NCBI RefSeq assembly: GCF_026130165.1
Contig: NZ_JAIHOM010000002.1
Span: 25,707-89,706, forward strand
DNA length: 64,000 bases
Reading direction: 5' to 3'
Origin: Spirulina subsalsa FACHB-351
GTDB lineage: Bacteria; Cyanobacteriota; Cyanobacteriia; Cyanobacteriales; Spirulinaceae
In this document: positions 6,811 to 15,272 of the stretch, piece by piece
Layout: every line of letters begins with the position of its first letter
Position numbering within the stretch: position 1 is the stretch's first letter
The notes under the pieces: model-generated
What the model was told of the DNA's origin: nothing
Database searches by the model: none
What the model saw: the letters and a program-made list of their open reading frames with translations, nothing else
Translations under genes and position numbers: made by a program

Positions 6811-8850
6811 CTACACACCGACCACTGGGGGGATCGGTTGATACCCAGATAGCTCCATTGCAAACGTCGCCATGCCCTGCGACAAAGAACGCAGGTCTGT
6901 AGAGTAACCAAACATCTCCACTAACGGCACGTCTGCCCGGACTACGGTATAGTCTTCTATCACCTCTGATCCTAATAATACACCGCGACGTGCCATTAAG
7001 TCACCTTGAATCCGCCCCAAAAACTGACTAGGCGTTTCAATTTCTACCCCCATGATTGGTTCTAGAACTTGGGGATTAGCCGCCCGAAATGCTTCCTCAA
7101 ATCCCTGTCTGGCGGCAAAGCGAAAGGCATTTTCACTAGAGTCTACCGGATGGATTGATCCCCCTTGTAAAATGACCTTAACTCCGGTCACAGGATAGCC
7201 TTGAATAAATCCGGTACTCATGGCATCTTTAAACCCTTTTTCACAGGCCAAGATAAACGGTTTAGGAATTTCTCCCCCCTGCACCTGATTTTCAAATTGG
7301 AAGATTTCCGAACAAGGTTCTAAACGACCGATCACCTGGGCATATTGACCCGATCCTCCCGTTTGTTTTTTCAAGGTGTAATCAAAACTAGACGCTTGGG
7401 TAATAGTTTCTCGGTAAGCAACGGCTGGTTTTCCGATGTAGACCTTAGCATTATATTCTTGTTCCATCCGTTCCAGATAAATGTTGAGATGGAGTTCTCC
7501 CATCCCGGAAATCAAGATTTTGCCCGACTCAGGATCTTGATTCACCTTAAAGGTAGGATCTTCATGACTAAAGCGCCGGAGGGCTTTTTCTAAGCGCACG
7601 GCATCGTCTTGGGAGTGGGGGGTAATGGACAGGGTAATCACGGGATCGGGGATATACATTCCTTCGAGAGATACATTAATCCCCTCCCCACATAATGTGT
7701 CCCCAGAGGCGCAATTTATGCCCAATAAAGCCACGATATCCCCCGCGCTGGCCGATTCAACATCTTGGCGTTCGTCAGCGTGGATGCGCACAATACGGCT
7801 CACTCGGACATGGTGCTGGGTGCGGCTGTTGAGGTAGCCTTTGCCTTTGTGGATGGTGCCGGAGTAGAGACGGATATAGGTGAGTTGTCCATATTCGTCA
7901 TCGGTGAGTTTGAAGACATGGGCGACAAGGGGGGCCTCTGGATTCGGGGGAATCTCAAGGCTTTGTTCGGTTTCTACGTCGGTGGCAGTGATGGAGGTGC
8001 GATCGCAAGGTGAAGGGAGATAGCGATTCACAGCCTCTAATAAATTCTGCACCCCTTTATTTTTATAGGCCGATCCACACAAAACCGGAACAATTTCCCG
8101 CCTTAAGGTAGCCTGACGCAAAGTGTCCCAAATTAACTCACAAGGAATGGGTTGTTCATTTAATAAATACTCCGTCATCGTTTCCGAATAAAACGAAAGA
8201 CGATCTAATAAGTTTTCCCGTGCGGCTTGGGCGAGTTCTTGTAAAGGGTCAGGAATTGGCTCTTTTTGCCAGTCTTCCCCATGCTCTCCCCCATAATAAT
8301 GGGCTTGCATTTCAATTAAATCAATGACCCCCTGAAAGTCTCCTTCAGAACCGATGGGATATTGCAATAAAAAAGCATTCAAATGTAGCTTATCAATCAG
8401 AGCTTGTACCACGCGAAAAACATTTGCACCCACCCGATCCATTTTATTAATAAAGGCAATTCGAGGGACGTTATAACGTTTCATTTGCCGATCCACCGTA
8501 ATGGATTGTGATTGCACCCCAGCCACCCCACAAAGTACCATAATCCCCCCATCGAGAACCCGCAAAGCTCGTTCAACTTCAATGGTAAAATCCACATGAC
8601 CGGGAGTATCAATTAAGTTAATTTGATGGTCTTGCCAGAGACAACTGGTGGCGGCTGAAGTAATGGTAATGCCCTTGCTAATTTCGAGGGGCATATAGTC
8701 CATGGTGGCGGTGGTGTCGCCATGTCCTTTCACCTCCCCCATTTTATGAATTTTGCCAGTGTAGAAGAGAATCCGCTCACTAATGGTGGTTTTTCCTGAG
8801 TCAATATGAGCAGAAATCCCAATATTGCGAATTTTATTAAGAGGAAACAT
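6811..8850 (-). CDS. Elongation factor G-like GTPase (EF-G paralogue)
   Basis: This 679-residue translational GTPase has all EF-G domains. G1 is AHIDSGKTT (about residues 14-22), with DTPGHVDF and NKMD for G3 and G4. Domain II, domain III with GMGELHLNI, domain IV starting around VAYRETI and containing the QTGGSGQYAQV loop, and a C-terminal domain V all follow. It catalyses ribosomal translocation or a related recycling step. The window lacks the rpsL-rpsG-fusA-tuf cluster that carries the main EF-G, so this is probably one of the extra EF-G copies known in cyanobacteria. It is slightly shorter than the usual roughly 690-700 residues. The phosphatase gene lies 19 bp upstream on the same strand. 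Confidence 0.88.
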   Translation of the reverse strand: MFPLNKIRNIGISAHIDSGKTTISERILFYTGKIHKMGEVKGHGDTTATMDYMPLEISKGITITSAATSCLWQDHQINLIDTPGHVDFTIEVERALRVLDGGIMVLCGVAGVQSQSITVDRQMKRYNVPRIAFINKMDRVGANVFRVVQALIDKLHLNAFLLQYPIGSEGDFQGVIDLIEMQAHYYGGEHGEDWQKEPIPDPLQELAQAARENLLDRLSFYSETMTEYLLNEQPIPCELIWDTLRQATLRREIVPVLCGSAYKNKGVQNLLEAVNRYLPSPCDRTSITATDVETEQSLEIPPNPEAPLVAHVFKLTDDEYGQLTYIRLYSGTIHKGKGYLNSRTQHHVRVSRIVRIHADERQDVESASAGDIVALLGINCASGDTLCGEGINVSLEGMYIPDPVITLSITPHSQDDAVRLEKALRRFSHEDPTFKVNQDPESGKILISGMGELHLNIYLERMEQEYNAKVYIGKPAVAYRETITQASSFDYTLKKQTGGSGQYAQVIGRLEPCSEIFQFENQVQGGEIPKPFILACEKGFKDAMSTGFIQGYPVTGVKVILQGGSIHPVDSSENAFRFAARQGFEEAFRAANPQVLEPIMGVEIETPSQFLGRIQGDLMARRGVLLGSEVIEDYTVVRADVPLVEMFGYSTDLRSLSQGMATFAMELSGYQPIPPVVGV

Positions 8851-8869
8851 GATGGGTAATCGTTCAGAA

Positions 8870-9613
8870 TTAATACATCATCATTCGCCGCGACGTAATC
8901 CTTTGAGGATTTACATGGGTAATGAGTTCATCTAAGGTGGAGGTACGGAGGCGTTTCTGCCGGGTATTGACTTGATAAACTTTACGCTGGGTCATATCGA
9001 CGGCCGTTAACCACCCACTTTGACGATGGTAAGCGCCCGTATCAATATCTAACCAGCCTTCTCCTTGGGCTAAACGACCGGGCATGACCCCCGGAATAGT
9101 AAAGGTGATAGTATGGCCGCTAATGATTAATTTATCGGGAAAATAGGGTTGAACCATGCTGTGAAACTCTTCGCGAATCCAGCAAAATTGTTCGGAGGTG
9201 TGTTTTTCAAGGGGGAGTTTCGGGTCAACTCCTGCATGGACTAACCAAATATCTCCGAGATCCAAATGGGTGGGGAGGGTTTGCATCCACTCTAAATGAG
9301 TCCAAGGGATGCCATTATTGCCGTAACTTTGGATGGTGGAATGTCCTCCACTGTATAACCACGCTTGGCGGAAATGTTCAGGCGCTCGACTATTGGTGAC
9401 GGCTTCGAGTAACATCAGTTCATGGTTGCCTAAGATGGACTGATGGGGGCTATTCATCACAAAGTCAACCACTTGAGCGCTTTTGGGGCCGCGATCTACT
9501 AAGTCACCCACAAAATAGACTTGATCACTGTCTCCGGGTGCGATCGCCTCAAACAACATCATCAACGCATCGAAATGACCATGAACATCCCCGATAAAAA
9601 TTCGACGTGGCAT
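8870..9613 (-). CDS. PPP-family metallophosphatase (Ser/Thr phosphatase-like)
   Basis: This 247-residue protein has the three core motifs of the calcineurin-like PPP superfamily: GDVHGHFDAL (residues 8-17), GDLVDRGP (about 36-43) and GNHELML (about 62-68), plus the downstream His motifs WLVHAGV and ISGHT. These ligate two metal ions that hydrolyse phosphomonoesters. Small bacterial members act on phosphoproteins or dinucleoside polyphosphates; the sequence does not tell which. It is cytoplasmic. The stop lies 19 bp before the EF-G paralogue start, so the two genes are probably cotranscribed. Confidence 0.85.
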   Translation of the reverse strand: MPRRIFIGDVHGHFDALMMLFEAIAPGDSDQVYFVGDLVDRGPKSAQVVDFVMNSPHQSILGNHELMLLEAVTNSRAPEHFRQAWLYSGGHSTIQSYGNNGIPWTHLEWMQTLPTHLDLGDIWLVHAGVDPKLPLEKHTSEQFCWIREEFHSMVQPYFPDKLIISGHTITFTIPGVMPGRLAQGEGWLDIDTGAYHRQSGWLTAVDMTQRKVYQVNTRQKRLRTSTLDELITHVNPQRITSRRMMMY

Positions 9614-10131
9614 AATTAATTTTCTGTATAACTTTGTGCAATTGGATAACGACTAGACTCTGATCCGAGTCGATGTCGATAACGATCTGCGCCCCCACAG
9701 TTAAGTTGACTCCGTTTAGTTGACTCCCTTTGAATTGAATCCCTTAACTCTGGAGTGACTCGATTCAGGCCGCGAGATCGGGTAAACTCGAAGAAGTCAA
9801 AGCGGGATAACTGAGAAGCACTCTCCAGTGAGGCATATTAGTTTTAACAACAAACCCACTCCGTAATTTTCCGGTTGTGTTTTGGGTTAATTTTAACTGT
9901 ATTTCTCTAATCTAACTTGTTTTTGGGTTCTGGGAGTCCGGAATTTTTGGGAGAATAGGAATAATAGGTATCGGTCGCGGATGACCAGTCCAGCCCTTTG
10001 TCTTGCTGTTAGTACCGTTGTTTAGGGTCTGCCCAACGCTAGACTCAACAAGGGAATAGGCAATAATTCTTAATTCCCCAACTCCCGACAATCCCCGGAT
10101 TCCAGACTTCCGAAGTTATCTGCAAATATGT
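9614..10131. other. 518-bp divergent intergenic region
   Basis: No gene was found. Near 9703-9755 there are loosely repeated GTTGACTCC units (three degenerate copies of 13-15 bp). A TTTAGGGTCTGC element near 10020, followed by an A/T- and C-rich stretch (AATTCCCCAACTCCCG), belongs to a dispersed repeat family also seen near 10730 and 16740. Both flanking genes, the phosphatase and miaE, point away from the region, so promoters for both must lie here, but none could be picked with confidence. Confidence 0.45.
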
Positions 10132-10731
10132 ATGTTAGAAACAACTGTTCCGAAAATGAAGATCCTGCAACAGCCGACCCAAGAGGCATGGATTGAACAG
10201 GCGATCGCGAATTTAGATATCATTCTCCTCGATCACTCCCACTGTGAGCGAAAAGCCGCCTCTGCGGCCTTAAATTTAATGTTCCGCTATCCCTCCTATG
10301 CGAGGTTAGTTCGTCAACTGACGGCGATCGCCCAAGAAGAACTAGAACACTTTGAACTGGTCAATCAATGGTTAGATCGTCGAGGCATCCCCCTAGCTCC
10401 CCTCAATGCTCCCCCCTACGGAGCCGCCCTCAAAGCCCTCGCCCGGCATAACGAACCCCAACGTTGTTTAGACCTACTCCTGCTCTCTAGCCTGATTGAA
10501 GCCCGTTCCCACGAGCGTTTAGGACTCCTCGCCCAACATTGTCCCGAGCCTGAACTAGCCCGTTTTTATCAAGGCCTTATGGCTTCAGAAGCCCGTCATT
10601 ACGGCATTTATTGGGTCTTAGCCGATCATTACTTTGAACGCCCCGTGGTGATGGCTCGTTTAGAAGAGTTAGCCGCCGCAGAAAGCCAAATTCTAGCCAC
10701 CCTACACCCAGAACCGAGAATTCACAGTTAG
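10132..10731 (+). CDS. miaE: tRNA-(ms2io6A)-hydroxylase
   Basis: This 199-residue diiron protein is the MiaE family enzyme that hydroxylates the isopentenyl group of 2-methylthio-N6-isopentenyl-adenosine at tRNA position 37. The ferritin-like four-helix bundle shows the expected metal ligands: Glu in HCERKAASAAL, ExxH in EEELEHFELV, Glu in LIEARSHERL, and ExxH in SEARHYGIYW. Length is normal. An internal Met (MKILQQP) eight residues in is an alternative start. It stands alone between two long intergenic regions. Confidence 0.9.
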   Translation: MLETTVPKMKILQQPTQEAWIEQAIANLDIILLDHSHCERKAASAALNLMFRYPSYARLVRQLTAIAQEELEHFELVNQWLDRRGIPLAPLNAPPYGAALKALARHNEPQRCLDLLLLSSLIEARSHERLGLLAQHCPEPELARFYQGLMASEARHYGIYWVLADHYFERPVVMARLEELAAAESQILATLHPEPRIHS

Positions 10732-10746
10732 GGCTTGCTGAATAAC

Positions 10747-10803
10747 TTAGGGAGTTGGGGAGCGGGGGAGCGGGGGAGCGGGGGAGCAGGGGAGCAGGGG
10801 AGG
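10747..10803. repeat. Octanucleotide tandem repeat (GGGGAGCR)n
   Basis: About six imperfect copies of an 8-bp unit GGGGAGCG/GGGGAGCA stand head to tail just after miaE. The plus strand carries runs of four or five G separated by AGC, which could form a G-quadruplex. The same unit appears on the opposite strand at 35614-35667. Confidence 0.85.
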
Positions 10804-10841
10804 TCAGGAGTCGGGTGTAATGTCATTGACTAACTTTAGCC

Positions 10842-10903
10842 AGAAACCGGGTTGCGTTCATTGTCTAGTTTTCTCGATACACCCTAGCAAAAACCCGGTT
10901 TCT
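10842..10903. repeat. MITE-like element with 12-bp terminal inverted repeats
   Basis: AGAAACCGGGTT (10842-10853) is repeated in perfect inverse as AACCCGGTTTCT (10892-10903), enclosing 38 bp with no coding capacity. Intergenic AGAAACCGGGTT-type palindromes are familiar in filamentous cyanobacteria, but origin and mobility are unproven here. Confidence 0.6.
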
Positions 10904-10964
10904 AATATCAATTATCAATTCCCTATTCCCGATTCCCAACACCCTAACCACTCTTGCCTTAACC

Positions 10965-11801
10965 TCACGTCGTTAAATCCTGTTGCAGCAACACCACAAG
11001 GGATAACAGCCAAAAAAAACCAACCCAAACCAACACCCCAAAGCCCGCAATATTGGGATCTAGTGCCATCACTGGGATAATACTCTCATCCGGGGCAATC
11101 ATGACACCTTCACCCCCTTGACCTAACAGCGCATTAGTTAACTGAAAGGGTAAATAGGGAGTAATTTCTCCTAACCTCTGACCAAAAAAATCCCCCATAC
11201 TCTTAAGGACAGGTTCTGCGATAAACACATAGAGCAAGGAGAAGATAATAGTAACAGCCATAGAACGAGTCAGAACCCCCAACATAAACGCAAAGGTACT
11301 AAACGGCACTAGATAAAGAACGGTGCGGGCAACATTCACCCAGAAACTCCCCCACTGAATCGCCGCTAGATCAAAAGATCCGCCCAAAAGGGGCGTTAAA
11401 ATCAGCGTAGAGACAACCGCCAACAGCAAAGGAGCAAGAACAAACAACAGCGCCGGGACAATTAAGGCTAAAATGCGGACGCTCACCAACATCACGCGAC
11501 TAATTCCCTGACTGAGATAAAGGTGTAAGGTGCGCCATTGATATTCTGAATTCGCCACATCGGCCGCTAAGATGAGGAGGAATAAGCCCCCTAAGTTGCT
11601 GGACAGGGCAATACCAAGGGATAAGCCACCCGGAAAGGTTAAACTGGCTTTGAGCATCTGGGGATTTCCCAGGACATTGAATAATAACGCCCCACCGAAA
11701 AAGAGCAGCAATTCTAGCCCCAACATTAAACCCAATAAAATCAGGAAGAGGCGACGTTTCAGGAGTTTCTGTACTTCAATCCAGAACAGAGCAAGGGACA
11801 T
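10965..11801 (-). CDS. ABC-2 type transporter permease
   Basis: This 278-residue integral membrane protein has about six hydrophobic helices. It starts with a short cytoplasmic helix (FWIEVQKLLKRR) before the first helix, then a second extracytoplasmic/membrane region and ADVANSEYQWRTLHLYLSQG, a layout typical of ABC-2 export permeases of the NatB/GldF type. No ATPase gene lies next to it, so its partner and cargo are unknown. The 3' end reaches into the repeat-rich region after miaE, and the gene is divergent from the DUF4177-like gene. Confidence 0.75.
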   Translation of the reverse strand: MSLALFWIEVQKLLKRRLFLILLGLMLGLELLLFFGGALLFNVLGNPQMLKASLTFPGGLSLGIALSSNLGGLFLLILAADVANSEYQWRTLHLYLSQGISRVMLVSVRILALIVPALLFVLAPLLLAVVSTLILTPLLGGSFDLAAIQWGSFWVNVARTVLYLVPFSTFAFMLGVLTRSMAVTIIFSLLYVFIAEPVLKSMGDFFGQRLGEITPYLPFQLTNALLGQGGEGVMIAPDESIIPVMALDPNIAGFGVLVWVGFFWLLSLVVLLQQDLTT

Positions 11802-11970
11802 AGGGCGGTTGGGTTAAAGGTTGCGCATCCCATTTTATCCCACGAGGGGGTTTGGGGGAGTTATCAGTCCCCCCGCCAAAAACCATTGATCCGGTTGGGA
11901 CAAATCGTTGATAATTAATTACCGGACAGGTGTGGGTCAACTGCGCTACTCAATTTTGAGCGGAAATCCA

Positions 11971-12198
11971 ATGCAAAAATGGGAATATCTGGTCATTCAA
12001 GAAACGATCTTTCCCTTGACTCCTTTGCGAATCACAGTCGAAGCAGAGGATCAGGAGTTAGTGAAGGTTTTACAGGGGAAATCTGTCGTCGGCACTTTAA
12101 ACTATCTGGGAGAACAGGGTTGGGAGTTAGTCTCTGTCTCAACGGGGTTGGAGAAAAACTCACAGGTGTTTTATTTTAAGCGGCCTCAACAGTTTTAA
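11971..12198 (+). CDS. DUF4177-like small protein
   Basis: This 75-residue protein starts MQKWEYLVIQETIFP and contains LNYLGEQGWELVSVSTG, the pattern of the DUF4177 family: a KWEY start, then LxxLGxxGWELV. Function is unknown. The ATG at 11971 is preferred over an in-frame ATG at 11908 because the family begins with the MxKWEY strand. The stop lies 12 bp before the glycosyltransferase gene, so the two may be cotranscribed. Confidence 0.7.
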   Translation: MQKWEYLVIQETIFPLTPLRITVEAEDQELVKVLQGKSVVGTLNYLGEQGWELVSVSTGLEKNSQVFYFKRPQQF

Positions 12199-12210
12199 CA
12201 CAATATTGGA

Positions 12211-13287
12211 ATGACGCGACCTACTCTTTATATTGCAATCACCAATCACGGTTTTGGCCATGCGGTGCGTGCCGCTTCTGTTGCCGGGGCGATTCAACGG
12301 CTGAATCCCGAGATTTTGCTGGTTTTGGTGACGACGGCTCCCCATTGGCTTCTCTATTCTTACATCCACGGGGATTTTATCCAGCGTGTTCGGGGTTTGG
12401 ATGTGGGGGTGATTCAGGTGGATAGTTTGACGATGGACCGGGAGGCGACGCTAGCGAAATTGCGGGAAATTCAGGACTCCCAACACCGGATTATTGCCGG
12501 GGAGGTGGATTTTATCCGCACCAATGGGGTGGGGTTGGTGTTGGCGGATGTTCCTCCGTTGGCGGCTCCTATTGCTAAGATGGCGGGGGTGCCTTGTTGG
12601 ATGATGAGTAATTTTGGCTGGGATTATATTTATCGGGATTGGGGGGGGGAGTTTAATCGGATTGCGGATTGGATGCGGGATTGTTACAGTCAGTGCGATC
12701 GCCTTTTTCGTCTCCCGTTCCATGAAACTATGTCCGCCTTTAGTCAGATTACCGATGTAGGACTCACCGGAGGGACAACCCGGTACACCCCCGAAACCAT
12801 TCGCCAGATTTTCCACCTTGTTCAACCTCGCGATCGCACTATTCTACTCTCTTTTGGGGGGTTAGGCCTGCAAACCATTCCCTACCCCAAGTTACAAGAC
12901 TTCCCCGACTGGCAATTTATCACCTTTGATGCTAATGCCCCCGATTGGGACAATATTGTTAAGGTGACAGATAATCAATACCGTCCTGTAGATTTTATGC
13001 CTCTTTGTGGGCGAGTAGTATCTAAACCCGGTTATAGTACCTTTTCCGAGGCCTTATGTGTGGGAACACCCATTGCTACTATTACCCGCACTGGATTTGC
13101 GGAGTCTCAGTTATTAATGGAAGGCTTGCAACAATACGCTTTTCATCAAATTATTGATTCTGATGCCTTTTTCCAAGGAACTTGGGAATTTCTCCGCCAA
13201 CCCTTAATTCCCCCCAAAAGTTCAACCCCTTTACCCACCAACGGCACGGAAACGATTGCTCAGAACGTGGTGGACTATTTGGGGTGA
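12211..13287 (+). CDS. GT-B fold glycosyltransferase-like protein
   Basis: This 358-residue cytoplasmic protein has the layout of a two-domain GT-B glycosyltransferase related to the MurG/UGT superfamily. An N-terminal glycine-rich GFGHAVRA motif (residues 14-21) corresponds to the acceptor-domain GHxxR loop. The C-terminal domain carries LSFGG and SKPGYSTFSEALCVGTPI, the usual nucleotide-sugar binding region. Proteins of this type occur next to sugar kinases in some bacteria, but no such gene is here. Donor and acceptor are unknown. It is followed after 25 bp by merR. Confidence 0.75.
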   Translation: MTRPTLYIAITNHGFGHAVRAASVAGAIQRLNPEILLVLVTTAPHWLLYSYIHGDFIQRVRGLDVGVIQVDSLTMDREATLAKLREIQDSQHRIIAGEVDFIRTNGVGLVLADVPPLAAPIAKMAGVPCWMMSNFGWDYIYRDWGGEFNRIADWMRDCYSQCDRLFRLPFHETMSAFSQITDVGLTGGTTRYTPETIRQIFHLVQPRDRTILLSFGGLGLQTIPYPKLQDFPDWQFITFDANAPDWDNIVKVTDNQYRPVDFMPLCGRVVSKPGYSTFSEALCVGTPIATITRTGFAESQLLMEGLQQYAFHQIIDSDAFFQGTWEFLRQPLIPPKSSTPLPTNGTETIAQNVVDYLG

Positions 13288-13312
13288 ATATTGATCCTCT
13301 AGCGTTTCCACA

Positions 13313-13765
13313 ATGAGCAAAGTTGAAACAGTTCAAGGCCACACCCTACCCTCCAAAACCTTACTTAAAATTGGTCAAGTCGCCCAAACAAGTGGCTTGT
13401 CGGTGAAAACGATTCGCTACTATGAAGACCACGGTCTTTTAACTCCGGTCGTCCAACGGTCTAAAAATGGCTATCGTTTATTTGATCCCACCATTTTTAA
13501 TCGCCTCGCCTTTATTCGACGAGCCAAGTCCTTGGGGTTAAGCTTAAGCTCGATTCAGGAAATTCTGGAGGTTCATGATCAAGGAAAATTACCCTGTGGT
13601 GTCGTTAAGGATCGTTTGTTGGCTAAACTAGACACCATTAATCAGCAAATAGCCGCCCTGGAATTGCTGAAAACGGAACTTCAGGGGATTCTCTCAGGTT
13701 GGCAAGACCAACCGCCTCCCAGTCAACTTGAACAAACGATTTGCCCTAATCTGCAAGACCCATGA
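13313..13765 (+). CDS. MerR family transcriptional regulator
   Basis: This 150-residue protein has an N-terminal winged helix typical of MerR regulators (LKIGQVAQTSGLSVKTIRYYEDHGLL, residues 18-43), a second wing with NGYRLFD, and a long dimerisation helix. Cys95 in LPCGVVKDRL and Cys144 in TICPNL sit where metal-sensing MerR proteins (ZntR, CueR, PbrR type) hold ligands, so metal or thiol sensing is plausible but not proven. MerR proteins activate promoters with overlong spacers; none was recognised nearby. The stop codon overlaps the WD40 gene start by 4 bp (ATGA), which suggests translational coupling. Confidence 0.9.
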   Translation: MSKVETVQGHTLPSKTLLKIGQVAQTSGLSVKTIRYYEDHGLLTPVVQRSKNGYRLFDPTIFNRLAFIRRAKSLGLSLSSIQEILEVHDQGKLPCGVVKDRLLAKLDTINQQIAALELLKTELQGILSGWQDQPPPSQLEQTICPNLQDP

Positions 13766-14913
13766 GATTTGCTGTTGCTTTGATTCCCCTCACCCTATTG
13801 TTCTTAAATCTGGGTGGTCATGTTCCCAAGATTTCGGCACAAACTCCCTCCGTCGTCCGGGAAAGTAATGCTCGCTCTGATGGGTCTTTGGCGGTTGTTC
13901 AATGGCGAAATGCGGAAGTCACAAGGGTTTTAAGGGGTCACAATGCGCCTGTTTCCTCCCTGACCTTTAATCTGGATGGTCAGATGTTGATTAGTGGGGG
14001 GAGTTTAAATGATTCCCATATTCGGGTGTGGTGGCTACCGAGGGAACGACAAGTGGATGATGTGCGCGCCCAACGAATGCGGGTTTTAAGTTTGGTTTTT
14101 AGTCCCAATGGTCAGTATTTAATTAGTGGGGGGGATGATTCGGGGATTAATTTCTGGCAGTGGGATGAGCGACGGGGGGACTATGAGCGGATTGTGTTAG
14201 AGCATAGGACTAATGTCCTAAGTTTGGCGGTGACTCCCGATAGTCGGGTGTTGGTGAGTGGGGGACTCGATGGAATTCGGGTCTGGGATTTGATGACGAA
14301 ACGCCCGCTTTATACGTTGGTGCGCTTTCAGCCTGCCTTTGCACTACAAGTCCATCCCAATGGTTATGTTTTGGCTAGTGGAGGGGGACAGGGGGAGGTG
14401 CGGTTCTGGAATTTACGCACGGGGGAACAGATGGGGATGTTTCCGGCTCATACGGCACAGGTGACGAGTTTGGGGTTTACTGCCGATGGGTCAAAGTTGG
14501 TGACGGGGGGACAGGATCAAATGGTGCGGGTGTGGGATGTGACGACGGGGAATTTGCTGTATAGTTTGTCGGGTCATCAGGGGGCTGTTTCTGCGATCGC
14601 CCTTCACCCCTCCGGAACTTTGGCCGCGAGTTCTAGTATCGATGGGGTGAGACTTTGGGACTTGGAGACGGGGGAGTTAGTCAATCATTTAGTGGGTCAT
14701 CAGGATTGGGTGGGGACTCTTGCTTTTAGTCGAGATGGGAGTCAGTTGGCTACGGGGGGCTATGATAAATTGATTAAGGTCTGGACGGTGGCGCTTCCGC
14801 CTGAAGCTCCCCCCACTCGTCCCCCCGTTAGGACTCCTCTGCTACTGCCCGATGAGGATGAGGCTCTACCCACTCAGGATGAACTCCAGAATGTGATCCC
14901 CCCGAAACCATGA
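13762..14913 (+). CDS. Exported WD40 beta-propeller protein
   Basis: This 383-residue protein has an N-terminal signal sequence (hydrophobic residues 4-20, possible cleavage after ISA) and then seven WD40 repeats from about residue 55 to 345. Each shows the GH...SGG...VW/FW pattern, ending in RVWDV, RLWDL and KVWTV, enough for a single seven-bladed propeller. The tail is Pro- and acid-rich. WD40 propellers are protein-interaction scaffolds; no catalytic residue is expected. The start overlaps merR and the stop overlaps the DUF3288 gene, both by ATGA, so the three genes form one transcription and translation unit. Confidence 0.88.
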   Translation: MRFAVALIPLTLLFLNLGGHVPKISAQTPSVVRESNARSDGSLAVVQWRNAEVTRVLRGHNAPVSSLTFNLDGQMLISGGSLNDSHIRVWWLPRERQVDDVRAQRMRVLSLVFSPNGQYLISGGDDSGINFWQWDERRGDYERIVLEHRTNVLSLAVTPDSRVLVSGGLDGIRVWDLMTKRPLYTLVRFQPAFALQVHPNGYVLASGGGQGEVRFWNLRTGEQMGMFPAHTAQVTSLGFTADGSKLVTGGQDQMVRVWDVTTGNLLYSLSGHQGAVSAIALHPSGTLAASSSIDGVRLWDLETGELVNHLVGHQDWVGTLAFSRDGSQLATGGYDKLIKVWTVALPPEAPPTRPPVRTPLLLPDEDEALPTQDELQNVIPPKP

Positions 14914-15200
14914 CTCAAGGTCTTGATCAACAACATCCCCAAGAACATCGCGATCGCGCCATTTTAGAAACCATCACCCAAGAAGGACGCAGCGACTACA
15001 ATCTAGTTGAACTAGCGCGTCTCTACATTCGTTATGACAACTTCCCCGGCGCTCGACAAATTCAACAGGATTTACAAGCCATTCTCGCTCAATGGAATCT
15101 GACCGTTGAGGAATTATTTACTCTCACCCGTGCCATTCACCAACAGGGTCAAATTTACCGCAGAACCAAGAGTGGGGAAGATATACAGGATTGGAGTTAG
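14910..15200 (+). CDS. DUF3288 family protein
   Basis: This 96-residue soluble protein matches the cyanobacterial DUF3288 family. It has an N-terminal DQQHPQEHRDR motif, a central SDYNLVELARLYIRY segment, and a FPGARQIQQDL helix. Function is unknown. Its ATG overlaps the stop of the WD40 gene by 4 bp. Being translated together with a MerR regulator and a WD40 protein suggests, without proving, a shared role. Confidence 0.8.
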   Translation: MTQGLDQQHPQEHRDRAILETITQEGRSDYNLVELARLYIRYDNFPGARQIQQDLQAILAQWNLTVEELFTLTRAIHQQGQIYRRTKSGEDIQDWS

Positions 15201-15272
15201 TGGGTTAATGGGGCCTTCATTCGCGCCTGATCGCCTACATTAGAAGAAGGAGAACTTAGGTGGGAATGAGGG

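Noticed and set aside
9614..10131. Search for a gene or known RNA in the 518-bp gap before miaE
   Set aside because: All frames are shorter than 25 codons and no known RNA motif was recognised.
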